Shown here piece after piece: positions 46,635 to 57,496 of a DNA stretch of 64,000 nt. Each line of letters starts with the position of its first letter. Positions within the stretch are counted from its first letter, which is position 1. A model generated the notes under the pieces. The model was given only the letters and a program-made list of their open reading frames with translations, made no database searches and had not been told where the DNA came from. The translations under genes and the position numbers were made by a program. The stretch is from Kryptolebias marmoratus (lineage: Eukaryota > Chordata > Actinopteri > Cyprinodontiformes > Rivulidae), in NCBI RefSeq assembly GCF_001649575.2, contig NC_051439.1, forward strand, positions 185,785 to 249,784, written 5' to 3'.

Positions 46635-47278
46635 TCAGCGATGCAGAAGTCCACGGAGAACGCAGCAACAGATCTCTCCCCCCGGATGAAGGCCCAGCAG
46701 ACGCTTAGCTGCCTCCTCCTGTTGCAGTGGGTGATTAAAAACCCGCTTGAACTCTTGGATAAAACATTGCGAAGTTAATGTCTCTAGCAAGTGTGAGGAG
46801 AGGAAAGCCTGTGCCCATTGTAGCGCTCTTCCTTTTATTACTGAAACGAGGTAGGTGATTCTAGCCACATTCAAAGGAAACAAAGACAGAACGAGCAAAA
46901 GCTAACTTACATTGGAGGAGGAATCCCTTGCAATGATCGGTATTCCCTTCAAATAATTCCAACGGCCGAAGATCTGGCTCACGAACAGAAGTGACGCGAT
47001 CAATCCGCGACCCCGTGGTTAGAGTAGGTGCTGAACCTGTAGGCTGCAGCGCCCCCAGTCGGTCATCGATAGAACCTACACGATGAGTCACTTGACTCAA
47101 TAATGAGGTTGTGTTCTGGGATATTTGAAAGAGTTGTTGTAGTAGAGCTTCATGCTGATCTAACCGGTTATCATGGCTAATGAGGGTGCTCGCAGTCTGT
47201 CCATCACTGGTGTTACTCTTTGGCATTTTGTTTGGCAGAAGCATGCTATCAGGTTCTGAGGTTTTGCCAAACATGAGT
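46635..47278 (-). pseudogene. Gypsy gag, copy C
   Basis: The minus strand from about 47228 reads MPKSNTSDGQTAS, ISHDNRLDQHEALLQQLFQI, and FEGNTDHCKGFLLQCKLAF, then the capsid segment QALQWAQAFLSSHLLET and FIQEFKRVFNHPLQQEEAAK (46650-46850). The two halves are in different frames. No zinc knuckle remains; the element stops near 46620. Confidence 0.8.
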
Positions 47279-47745
47279 AACCCAGAGAACGGGCCGACAC
47301 AGGAGACCAGATAAAGGTAAGTATATTTATTTACACAGCAGATTAAGTGACAGAACGGGAACTGCAAGAGAAAGGTAATGTTTCAGCTCAGGACTCTGTA
47401 ACTGGTAAACTTGAAGAGCTACAAAGCAAGAGAGTGAGTTCTTATGAGTGCAGGTAACAGTTTGTGTTTGGCAGTGCAGTCCCAGGTGATCCAGGTGAGT
47501 ATTTACAAGGTGCTCCAATGAGAAGCTGTCCAGGTAAGTTTAGGCAGACAGGATTTCAGGTTCCAGTTCCCCAGGTAAGTATTTACAGCACGTTCCGGAA
47601 GACAGGCTCTCAGGTAGGTTGAGAATTGACAGGCTTCAGTCGGGTCCAGTGATTGGACACTGAACTTCTAGGGAACGCGCATAGGTGTGAGCAGTATTAA
47701 AGTGCGCCTCCTCTGTGCTCTGGAGGTTTGGGAATGGTATAGGAG
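47279..47745 (-). repeat. Gypsy C LTR shared by two element pieces
   Basis: Sits between the chromodomain end of one element (47746 upward) and the gag start of another (47278 downward), both on the minus strand. It contains several CAGGTAAGT-type units like the LTRs of copies A and B, and an AATAAATATAC signal on the minus strand near 47325. Exact ends are not resolved. Confidence 0.65.
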
Positions 47746-48935
47746 TCAGCGCCTGAGGGGGTAGCCACTGTCCCTTTCATGTGTTAATCTGTGGTTCACA
47801 TCACCCTGGTGATCATCCAGGGAGAGGAATGTGATCTTCCTGACCGTCCAAGATCTTCCTGACCGTGAAGGCCGGATGGTCGTCGATGATCCGGGCGGGT
47901 GGGGGGAGGTCGGCCTGAGGGCACAGAGCACTCACAGAGACTGGCTTGATTTGTGAGGTGTGGAAGGTCGGATGAATCCTCATGGATGCAGGTAAGCGAA
48001 GTCTAACTGCTGTGGGGTTGATGACCTTGTCTATGGTATACGGTCGAATGAACCTGGGGGACAACTTCTTGGGCATATCCTTCAAATTTATGTCACGTGT
48101 CGAGAGCCATACCTGCTGCCCTTTCTGGTAGTTGGGAGCTGCTGCTTGACGACGATCTGCGACCCTTTTATTTTGGTTTGCCGTCTGCCTCCAAACCTTG
48201 CGACAGAGCTTGACGTGTGCTTGAACCGATGGAACCAGAATCTCCATCTCCTGACTGGGGAAAAGAGGGAGAATATATCCTAATGATGCTTTAAATGGTG
48301 AAAAACCTGTAGCAGAGGAGGTATGTCCATTGTGGGCGTACTATACCCATGGTAGATGTTTGCACCAGGAAGAAGGGTTATTATTAATTACACACTGTAA
48401 GGCGGCTTCTAGCTCTTGATTGCACCTCTCAGTTTGGCCATTAGGTTGAGGATGGTAACCGGATGTTAAACTGACCTGAGCCCTGAGAGCATTGCAGAAA
48501 GCCTTCCTTACTTGTGGTCCTCGATCGGACACTATGTCTTATGGAATTCCATGGAGGCAAAAAACATGCAACACCAGCAGCTGAGCAGTCTCCAGTGCTG
48601 AAGGTAACTTGGTCAGAGGTATGAAATGAGCTGCCTTAGAAAAACGATCAATAATGTTCAGAATAACGGTGTTACCTTCTGATGGGGGTAGTCAGGTAAC
48701 AAAGTCCAGAGAGATGTGTGACAAGGGGCGAGCAGGTATGAGTAGCGGTTGAAGGAGTCCAGCCTGAGCTTGGTCAAGAGTCTTATTCCTTGCACATGTG
48801 GGGCAAGCCCTCACGAACTCCTTGATGTCGGCCAACATGGTAGGCCACCAGAAGTGTCTTTGAGTAAAAGTCATCATTCTAGTGATTCCCGGGTGACAGG
48901 TAAACCTGTGATTGTGTACCCAGTCCAACCCTTCT
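47746..48935 (-). pseudogene. Gypsy C integrase and chromodomain
   Basis: Minus-strand pieces: zinc region (MDWVHNHRFTCHPGITRM ... CPTCARNK), core start ISLDFVT, then MSDRGPQV and [20 protein letters not shown] with the catalytic Glu, the C-terminal domain (FIRPYTIDKVINPTAVRL) and the first part of the chromodomain (FTVRKILDGQ). A stop or frame change separates each block. The 5' limit at about 48935 is an abrupt junction with unrelated repeat-rich coding sequence. Confidence 0.85.
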
Positions 48936-48939
48936 CCCA

Positions 48940-49566
48940 GGAGGTCCCAGGAGGCTCTTCGGATTCAGCCGCGGACACTTCTGGTTTGGCCGCGGACACT
49001 TCTGGTTCGGCTGCGGACACATTGGATTCTGCCGCAGGCATTTCTGGTTCAGCTGCGGACACATTGGATTCTGCCGCGGACACATTGGATTCAGCCGCAG
49101 GCTCTTCTGGTTCAGCCACGGATACTTCTGGTTTGGCCGCGGACACATTGGATTCTGCCGCGGACACATTGGATTCTGCTGTGGACACATTGGATTCTGC
49201 CGCGGACACATTGAATTCAGCCGCGGGCTCTTCTGGTTCAGCCGCGGACACATTGGGTTCAGCCACGGGCACACTGGATACAGGTGATGGTGACGCAACG
49301 AACGGGGTCCACCGCCAGGAGCGCCACCATGAGATGTCTTCTCTGGCCTTGCAGAGCACCGCCTTCATTCTAGGGAGCGTCCCCACCCAAGGGAGAAAGA
49401 GTGCTACGTCCACGAGGGCCTGAGCAGCCCGAACACATTCCTCGACCATCAGAGGACTTGGTGAGGCAGCCTTAGTGCCAATTCTCGGTCGGCAGTACCT
49501 CCTCACCGTGGCACGAAAACTGGAACACTCCTCGTGGTCCCAGAACACCCCTACTGCCTGGTCCAT
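48940..49566 (-). CDS. Gag-like ORF with 21-bp coding minisatellite
   Basis: Starts MDQAVGVFWDHEECSSFRAT directly downstream of an LTR (49586-49890). About 100 residues with a defined sequence (CVRAAQALVDVALFLPWVGT, WWRSWRWTPFV) are followed by about 16 units of SAAESNV-like heptads. The frame runs through the junction into Gypsy C at about 48935. Its place after an LTR suggests a gag or accessory ORF of an LTR retrotransposon, but I do not recognise the protein. Confidence 0.5.
48950..49290. repeat. 21-bp minisatellite
   Basis: About 16 tandem units of 21 bp (plus strand GCGGACACATTGGATTCTGC + C). Because 21 is a multiple of 3 and the units lack stops, several frames stay open on both strands. 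Confidence 0.95.
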
Positions 49567-49585
49567 AGTTATGGTCGGGTCCTAC

Positions 49586-49890
49586 TGTCAAGGTCACGGT
49601 TCCAATGGGAGAGATGAGGACCAGAGAGCAGCACGTAAGAAAAAACCTCTTTAATGGCAAAACGTAGCACTTACTTAATTCCAAAAACGTAGATACATGA
49701 CCAGACGTGATAAGACGTAGTAGAACGCGTAACAAGACGAGGACTCGACAACAAACTGAAACACAGGTGCCCTTAAATACAGAACAAACATAATTATGAA
49801 AATCACAGACAGGTGTGCCAAAACCGAAAACACGACGAACCAAAAAAACAACAAAAACCTGAACCGGAATCAAAACCTGGAATCCTCACA
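49586..49890 (-). repeat. LTR preceding the minisatellite ORF
   Basis: 305 bp, TGTGAGGATTCC ... CGTGACCTTGACA on the minus strand, with TTAAATACAG (plus) marking the promoter side. The ORF start follows 20 bp after the LTR. It is inserted in the L2 LINE, whose coding sequence ends exactly at 49891. Confidence 0.75.
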
Positions 49891-52800
49891 GACTTTAGAT
49901 ATGGTGGATTTACTGCCAATAAGTAGAAACTCTGTTGTTTAATTTAAGGAAGTTAAACATGAACCAGGATTTAATTTCAGCTAAGCAGGAAGTAAGGGGG
50001 GTGTCATGTTCGAGGGTAGGCTTCTGACCCACATGCAGAATCAAACGCAGGAAACAACAGTAAGTTAGGAAGTTTATTTACAGCAACAAACTAATAGGTG
50101 TCTAGCAGGTGGTCCTTTTGGATTGGATTCTGGAAGCAGAGCGAGGGGTTAGTGATTTCACCAGAGGAAGACTGATTGTCAGATGGGGACAGCAGGTGTG
50201 TCAGCTTACGTCTTCACAGAGGCTTCTCAACCGGAGGGGGGGAAGGGGCAGGCTGGTTCCGAGCGTCCACTCGAGAGTTCCAAGGTGAGTGTCTCCGACA
50301 GGAACGAGCTGGGGCTGGAGCGGGCAGGCAGGTGAGGCTTGGAGCTGCAGGTGGAATCTGGATTTCAGAGTCAGGCTACTACCTTGAATGAGAGACAGAG
50401 AATGAGTGAGAGAAGCGGAGGCTTTCTCAAAACAGTCACAACACAGAGTGTTTTCACAGGAGAGCGTGTCTAACGGGCTAGAGACTACCGTGATGGAGTA
50501 ATCATCCGGCGGAGAGGCGAGGTCTAGCAGCTCCTTAAATCCTCCTTGGCTGATGACCCCAGGTGCTGCAGGTGCACAGCTCAGCTCCAGGCCACTCCCA
50601 GCAGGGAGCCAATGAAGAGAGACACACTGAAAAACCCAGATCCTGACAGGGGGAGGGAGGAAGTGATGAATTAGGTGCGGTGGACAAGAAGAGCTGAGTG
50701 TTGTCGGCAAAACAGTTGAAGTGGATGTTAAATTTACGGAAGATATTACCAAGGGGGAGAAGGTAGATGATAAAAAGAAGGGGCCCCAGGACACAGCCTT
50801 GGAGCACACCTGAAGTCACAAGGGAGGAGTGAGATCTGAATGATTTAAGTTGGATGAACTGAGTGTGGCCAGAAAGATATGACTGATACCAAGCGAGGGG
50901 TATGTAGGTGACACCAACAGATGAAAATCTGTGGAGAAGGATGTTGTAGGAGATAGAATCAAAAGCTTCACTGAGATTGAGAAGGATGAGAAAAGAGAGT
51001 AAACTAGAATCTGCCACTATGAGAAGAGTGTTAGTAATTCTGAGGAGAGCAGATTCTGTGCTGTGATCGTGGTGGAAACCAGACTGGAACTGTTCATATA
51101 GACTGTTTTTGGTTAAGTGGAGATGGAGTTGAGAGGCAACTGTTTTTTCCAGAATTTTGGAGATGAATGGAAGATTAGAAATAGGGCAAAGATTACTGAA
51201 AATATTTGGATCTAATCCAGGTTTCTTAAGGATTGGAGTAACAACTGCAGTTTTGAAAATAGTTGGGACAGTTTCAGAAGAAAGAGAAGAGTGAATGATG
51301 GCAGAAATGATTGGAAAGAGAAGAAAAAGGAAAGATTTTACAAGAGGTGTTGGGAGAGGATCCAATGAATGAGGGCTTGGATTTCTGGATGAGTTCAGCT
51401 ATTTCAGAGACAGGAGGAAGCTGAAAGGTAGAAAAAGACTATGGGGAGAAGGTTCAGATGAAGCAGAAAGAGAAAAGGACAGGATCCAGTTGCTGATGAT
51501 TTTTTCTGATTTTATCATTAAAAAAGAACATAAGAGAATTACAGGTATCATCTGAATAGAAGTGAGAGGGGAAGGAGTCAGGGGGGTGAAAAATATTGTT
51601 TAACAATGAAAACAGGATCTTGGAGTTACCTTTGTTGGAGGAAATGAGGCCAGCGTAATAAGCAGATTTAGTTTGCGAGATTAGGATCTTGTAATTTGAC
51701 GTATAGGAAATGCACATCCTGGTGGAAAATAAGACCAGATTTTTTTATAGAGTCGTTCCAGTTGATGACATTTTGCTTCTTTGGACTGGTGTTCAGGAGT
51801 AAACCAGGGGGCAGAATGAGTGAAGGTAACAGATTGGGTTTTAACAAGAGCAAAGGATTCGAGAATATGGGTTAAGTAATTATTACATTGAGCAGTGAGT
51901 TGATCAGGAGTCAAAAGATGTTCGGGGGTCAGAGTGGAGGTAATATAAGTGGAAAGGGAATCCAAATTAATGTCTTTTATGTTCCTGAACAAGATAAGCT
52001 GGGCTGTCTTAGTTGATGAAACACACAGTGGAATATGGGATGATAGGAAAAAATGATCAGAAAAAGACAGTTCATCAGCTTTACAGTCAACGGGTGATTC
52101 CAGAACAACAAATCAAGTCCAATGTATGTCCTTTGATATGGGTGGAAAAATTAACTAGTTGATTGAATTCAGAACTCTCCACACTGGTTAAAAATCACTG
52201 GTGAGTGGGAGGTTAATATTGTCAATATGAATGTAAAAATCTCCCAGTAAGATTAGGCAATATAGCAGACAGTTGAGAAAGAAAGGCAGAAAATCATCTA
52301 AAAAATCTTTGTGAGGTCTTGGGGGAGGGGGGATAAACTGTAGCAATGATGGTGGGAGTGGGTCCACACAGTTTACACACAATGCTCTCAAATGAGCTGA
52401 CAGCAGGTACACGCATAGGTAAAACTTTCCAGTTCTCTCAATGAATTATCGCAAGACCACCCCTGTGACCGGATCAGTGTGGTTGAGAGATGTAAACAAA
52501 GCCAGGTGGAGTGGAGTCGTTAAGTTGTGAAAAGTCCAGAGGTTGTTGCCAAGTTTCGGTCAAACATAGAAAGTCAAGCTTACAGGTTGACAGAGGGGGA
52601 GTTAACAAATGGGTTAGCTGACCTAGCTAGGCTGGCTAACATTTTGAGATCTGGAGCCCGGGTGGCTTTCCTGGCAGGATGACAGTTGATGGTCCAGGAG
52701 TGGATGGATTTTGACCTGTCGAGCTGGAAGTTCCGGCGAGACCCACGGTGGATGTATCTCCAGAGCGGCAGGAAAGCAACGTCCGGATGCAGACGCAGCA

Positions 52801-52918
52801 TCACCGGCAGGGGATTGGACAGTTGCCAACAAAGCCGAAGAAGCTCATCAGTTGAATATTGTAAAAGACCTGATCCAGCTTCAATGAGGAGTGACAAAAG
52901 AGTCCATGCAAGCAACAA
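49891..52918 (-). pseudogene. L2-type LINE ORF2, interrupted by two LTR elements
   Basis: Minus-strand order: N-terminal part (52580-52918, LRLHPDVAFLPLWRYIHRGS), endonuclease end (52188-52412, LLGDFYIHIDN), linker (51454-51992, HSAPWFTPEHQSKEAK), RT (50654-51365) and RT continuation (49891-50001, LTSCLAEIKSWFMFNFLKLN). RT blocks are VVTPILKKPGLDPN, PISNLPFISKILEKTVASQL, FQSGFHHDHSTESALL and SGVLQGCVLGPLLFIIYLLP. The catalytic YADDTQ is FADNTQ here, losing one catalytic Asp. A solo LTR (50002-50648) splits the RT and another LTR element ends it. Confidence 0.85.
50002..50648 (-). repeat. Solo LTR inserted in the L2 RT
   Basis: 647 bp, TGTCAGGATCTGGG ... CGAACATGACA on the minus strand, flanked by GGGGG on both sides (49997-50001 and 50649-50653). 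Removing it joins the L2 frame directly (…NSSLPP + SLTSCLAEIK). AATAAACTTCC precedes its 3' end on the minus strand. Confidence 0.85.
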
Positions 52919-53599
52919 TCAAATGTAAAAATGACTGATCCACATTATGAGGCGGAGGAGTCAGATGAGGTTATGAAACTGGTTGGTGTTTGACAGGTAA
53001 ACCAATATATAACTCGATAGCACACAATCACAGTGTGGTAAAGACTTGATTGAAGGCAGAGAATATAAGTAACCGTCAGTTAGCAATCACAAGACGCTTG
53101 AAAAAAATCACAATAAATTACAATAAAAGCAATAAAAGTCAAAAGTTCGTTGACGAGCAGCAGCAGCAAATCACACCAGCGATCACTCAACTGGAAGTTA
53201 TTAAGAGATGTTTGCCCCTCAACAGCAGCTAATGGAAGTTTCCCTGTCATTTCAATTTGGAGTGTAAATGTCCTTCGGGAGATTGAAAGCAAACACTGGC
53301 TCGTGCATGTGGACTTACACCACTATGAAATTAAATCCTGGTTCACTGTGAAGCTGGACTGAGACTGCGTCTTTTACTGTCAGACATGGAGTACTGGTAA
53401 GGTTGGGTTTCACCCTCTGGGGTTCAGGGTGGAAATGTTTTTGGACTGTTTTTGATTTTTAGTCATAATTCACCATAGAAATGGTTTAACCTGCCATGCT
53501 TGGAGTCATTTTTTTCAGCACAACCTCCCAAGTGTGAATTTCAAGTTATTATTATTTTTTACTTTTGACCTACTTTATTGACACTTCTCTTTCTTTCAG
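52919..53599 (-). other. Probable L2 5' region; no gene
   Basis: No open frame. It may include the 5' part of the L2 element. 53350-53470 is GT/TC-rich and unassigned. Confidence 0.35.
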
Positions 53600-53725
53600 C
53601 TTTCGGGGCTGCTACAACGAGTCATCCTCCTCCATCTAACTCTGTCTTTTTGCGTCCTCTGTCCTCACTACAACTATATTCATGTCCTCTCTAACCATAT
53701 ATCTCCTCTTTGGTCTATGTTACTG
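53600..53725 (-). mobile_element. RTE LINE 3' fragment
   Basis: The reverse strand reads GAGGAGATATATGG, GAGGACATGAATATAG, GAGGACAGAGGACGC and AGTTAGATGGAGGAGGATGA, the same 3' end as 18600-18700. Confidence 0.75.
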
Positions 53726-53744
53726 CCTGGCTCAGATGGCCGCA

Positions 53745-54141
53745 ACAAGAAAACGTTAGAGAGGCAACCAGAACATTTTAGCCCTTCAGAGACATTTATT
53801 TAAAAGATTGTCTAGGGGAGTAATGGGCAGCAGCCCAAGATCTAATATGCTGGGGTGCTTCCAGCCTGGTCCTCCTCATGAATGCAGATCGGTTGGCCCC
53901 CCACAGGTCTCGGCTCCCACAAGCGACGGCTCCCACAAAGCCTCCAGCTCTAGCTCTGGCTCTGGCTGGGCCTGGATCTCGTGTTGTCTGTGCCTGGTTC
54001 TTATGTTGGCCCCACACACCTGAGTGGAACGGCACTCCTTATATTCCATCCAGGTGGCCACGTAATCAGAAGCGCCTCCCACAATTGAGGACCCTAATTG
54101 ACAAACAATTTACTGCCACACAAAGGACCACACAACAAGGT
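53745..54141 (-). repeat. LTR-like flank of the rearranged Gypsy piece
   Basis: Ends with CCCTAATTGACAAACAATTT ... AGGACCACACAACAAG (54090-54141), repeated almost exactly at 55808-55863 on the other side of the Gypsy coding block. An AAATAAATGTCTC stretch reads on the minus strand. Its LTR nature is inferred. Confidence 0.5.
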
Positions 54142-54374
54142 GCGTCTCACCCCTGCCCATAAAAAGCAGGTTCCTATCCCTGCACCAGCCTAAATTCACC
54201 ATAATGTGTAAAACAAACCCAGCCACCGTTAACATGTTGCTCTTTTTCACAAGTTATACTTAGCCAATTGATGTTTAGTGTACAGGTTCTCTCCTCCTTG
54301 GTTCACTCTCCAGACCAGCAACTGGTGCACTCAGCTCTTTAAGGAACAAAGAGGGAAAACAGGCACAAAACAGG

Positions 54375-55060
54375 CTATAGAACTGGAGCGCGAGATAAGG
54401 CATCGGCTACGATGTTGTCGTTTCCTTTAATGTACTGAATGTCCAGATTGTAGGACTGCAGGAACAATGACCAGTGAATCAAATGCTGATTTGGACATTT
54501 CAGAGAAGACAGGAATGTCAGTGGAGTATGATCTGTAAACACCACAACGTTAGCGCCACCACTTAAATAAACATTGAAATGTTTCAGGGCTAAGATCAAC
54601 GCAAACATCTCCTTCTCAATCACAGAGTAGTTCAATTGATGCTTATTGAACTTTTTTGAAAAATAGCTCACCGGCCGACCAATACCCAGATCATCAGTCT
54701 GTGTAAGGACAGTTCCAGTGCCCACATGACTGGCGTCCACGTAAAGCCGGAATGGATGTTTAAAACGTGGTGCAGCCAATACAGGAGCAGCACAGAGGAG
54801 CCTTTTCACCTGCTCAAAAGCCTGTTGACAAAGGGGAGACCACTCAAACTTTACATCTTTACGTAGCAAATTTGTTAACAGCCCCACCACAGATGAGAAG
54901 TTTTGACAAAAACATCTGTAATATCCCACCAGCCCAAGAAAACGCATTAATTCCTTCTTCGTAGCTGGAACAGGAAACGTCTCTACCGCCTGAACCTTTG
55001 CTGCAACAATGCGGACCTCACTTTGGCCAACCACACGACCTAAATAGGCAACAGTCGCTC
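54375..55060 (-). pseudogene. Gypsy RT thumb and RNase H (rearranged copy D)
   Basis: 219 open codons: KKELMRFLGLVGYYRCFCQN (RT thumb), WSPLCQQAFEQVKRLL, RNase H with YVDASHVGTGTVL (catalytic Asp), YSVIEKEMFALILALKHF (Glu), FTDHTPLTFL (Asp) and DNIVADALSRAPV. The upstream YLDD region is missing. On the minus strand this block lies downstream of the integrase block, opposite to the Ty3/Gypsy order. Confidence 0.88.
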
Positions 55061-55807
55061 TACCAAACTCACATTTGGCCAGGTTGACTGTTAATCACTG
55101 ACTCTCTGGATGATATGCTGTAGCTTTATTGTGTCGCACCCGTAACTGTTTCAAAACCTGACTGAACAAATGTGATGAAAAACTAGTCCCTTGGTCAGAC
55201 TGTATTACTTTAGGGATGCCAAAGAACTGAGTGAGTGCGCGCACCACTGACCTAGCACTTATTGTATGTAATGGATAAGCTGCTGGATAACGTGTAGTTT
55301 GACATATCACAGTGAGCAGATATGATGACCCAGCCTTTGAGCGAGGTAAGGGGCCCACACAGTCAATTATTAAATACTCAAACGGCTCAGATGTGGCAAT
55401 AATTGGGCTTAACAGAAACGGTTCCAAAACCTGATTGGGCTTGACACATCCTAATATAAGACGAAACGTCCTTTTTAAGACGCGGCCAAAAAAATTGTGT
55501 AAGAACTCGGTCATACCTTTTACATACACCAGAATGGCCCAACTCATCATGAGCAACTTTTAACACTGCAGAACGGAGTTTAATGGGAACCACAACTTGA
55601 AATACTGGCTCACCCACAATATCCGCATGTGACGACCATTTCCTCACCAACAATGAGTCTTGCAGGAAATATCCACAGACACAGTCTGTCATTTCACTCA
55701 GCGGGCGCACCTGATCAAAGAGATTCTCCAGAGAAACATCAGCTTGCTGCTCCTCCACGAACACACTGCAAGACAGAGACATGGGAAAACTGGACAAAGG
55801 CAGATTA
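55061..55807 (-). pseudogene. Gypsy integrase zinc region and core (rearranged copy D)
   Basis: From 55807 downward: post-RNase H linker (DVSLENLFDQVRPLSEM), zinc region (HDELGHSGVCKRYDRVL ... RMCQ), core Asp in YLIIDCVGPLPRSK, Asp in VIQSDQGTSFSSHLF, and KATAYHPESQ, where it stops just before the catalytic Glu. Directly after this the sequence joins RT (LTVNLAKCEFG-like), so the integrase C-terminus is gone. There is a frame change near 55450. Confidence 0.88.
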
Positions 55808-55863
55808 ACCCTAATTGACAAACAATTTACTGACACACACACACAGGACCACACAACAAGCAC
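55808..55863. repeat. Direct-repeat partner of 54090-54141
   Basis: CCCTAATTGACAAACAATTT, then a (CA)n expansion, then AGGACCACACAACAAG. It brackets the rearranged Gypsy block. Confidence 0.85.
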
Positions 55864-55869
55864 CATCAC

Positions 55870-56085
55870 ACCTACCTCTGTCTTTTTCCTGGTAGCTGCA
55901 TCTTTAACATCCTTCTACCAATATATCAACTGACCCTCATCTGCATGTGTCCAAACCATCTCAGTCTGGCCTCTCTAACTTTATCTTCCAGTCATTCAAC
56001 CTGTGCTGTACCTCTGATGACCTCATTCCTAATCCTATCCATCCTTGTCACTCCCAAGGAGAGTCTCAACATCTTCAGTTGTATT
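55870..56085 (-). mobile_element. RTE LINE 3' fragment
   Basis: The reverse strand matches 17995-18062 plus 18459-18530 without the hAT MITE: GAATGAGGTCATCAGAGGTA, CAGCACAGGTTGAATGACTG. It therefore shows the empty site of that MITE. Confidence 0.82.
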
Positions 56086-56250
56086 AACATAATAGATCTA
56101 AACCACACAAAAACATAGTCTGAGTAGAAGATTTTTCTTTTTTTAATGTGAAAACCCCAATCATAGCGAAACATTTTTACAACTTATAATGCAAATATAG
56201 ACAGTAATATTCATAAACACATGAACAAATTTAGCAAACAACAAAGTTAC

Positions 56251-56853
56251 TGGGAGGATCTGTAGTTTTGTCCCCACTTGCTGGCGTGGTCATGACCTCT
56301 CTCCTTGCAGCTGCAACTAATTCCTTTAAAGAGCAGCACCTGGTATTTAAGGCTTCGGCTTGTTCCTGATCTTCGCTGGAGCATCGCGCCTTCTGGGTCA
56401 GGATCTCAGCCACTGATCCTGACACTAAGCTCACGGCTAAGCTAACCTTTGTTTTTGTCCCTGCTTTTGCATCAGGTTGGCTAATCTGTCTATGGTGAAC
56501 CCTGTCTGTCCGGAACCACTGCCTAACTTACCTGAAAGGACTTACCTTGTGCTGGACCTCTGTTGCTCCCCTCCTGGATTGTCTCCTGACGCCCTGCTTC
56601 GTTTCCACGCCACGTCACCTCTCGGACCTGTAAGGAAACAGACTTTCATGATCTCATGATCGCACATCAACTGGTCAAGTGCCGCTAAGTACCCAAGACT
56701 CAACTTGCTCCTGTTTGCCATTTCAGATCCTCTTGGTTGCTGCACTGTAGATAATCTCACCACCTATAAATAAAACTCACTTACCTTTTGAATTACGTCT
56801 CTGCGTCCTGGTTTCTGGTACCACCCCTACGGCACCATTCCTGGTTTACGTCA
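56251..56853 (+). repeat. Probable solo LTR
   Basis: TGGGAGGATCTG ... GGTTTACGTCA with AAATAAAACTCAC near 56768. Flanks are GTTAC and GTTAT, a 5-bp duplication with one mismatch. Related to 40860-41220. The 60-73 codon frames inside are chance. Confidence 0.6.
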
Positions 56854-56859
56854 GTTATA

Positions 56860-57160
56860 TACACTATTCCTATTAAAATGTAGAAATTTTGTTGATATGC
56901 CACAAATACTTTGTGCTACTAATATAAACACTTTGTGTTCAAAACAAGGCAGAGGGGCACACCACATTCCTTTTTTTTGGTCATTTTCTATGTCCTGCTC
57001 AGGATCACTATGGGTAATGTTCCAAAATATGGATATGGATCTGAATCTGTCTCTTGTCATTATTTTGGCTGAAAAGGGCACAGACAAAGTGTGATTCTGT
57101 TTCCAATAATCCTGGATACTTGGCAAGGAAACCAACATGTAAATCAGGAGACAGAACATT
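56860..57160 (-). pseudogene. piggyBac transposase fragment
   Basis: The minus strand reads SIQDYWKQNHTLSVPFSAKI, MTRDRFRSISIFWNITHSDP. This is the conserved N-terminal block of piggyBac transposases (DYWxxxPLxxxPxFxxxMxRDRFxxIxxxLHFxD). The catalytic Asp triad region is absent, and the frame drifts into unrelated sequence. Confidence 0.75.
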
Positions 57161-57465
57161 TATACAAATCTTCCATGTCCATGTCAGTCAATATGTGTTG
57201 TGATTTGAATACTCCAGATCTAAATAATGAGCAGGACGCAAACAAATAACTTTATTAACAGCACTTATACTGATCTTCTAACTTCAGCAGTTATACAACA
57301 ACAACACTTACTGGTGTTTACCTCACATGGCCAATCAATCGGTAGAAATACATAAAGCACAAAGGTATATTCAGCTACTAATTTATAAACATTTAAAAAT
57401 TCTGTTGAACATAATTAATCAAGTAACTATGCAAATAATTTTGACTGTAAATCTAAATAATAAAC

Positions 57466-57496
<31 letters not shown>

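Noticed and set aside
48950..49290. CRISPR-like array
   Set aside because: Units are contiguous 21-mers with no spacers, in a vertebrate genome.
48749..49423. 224-codon plus-strand frame over the minisatellite
   Set aside because: The 21-bp unit keeps opposite frames open; the LTR-proximal minus-strand frame with a non-repeat N-terminus is the better candidate.
50201..50809. 202-codon minus-strand frame
   Set aside because: It crosses the boundary between a solo LTR and L2 RT in a frame other than the RT frame.
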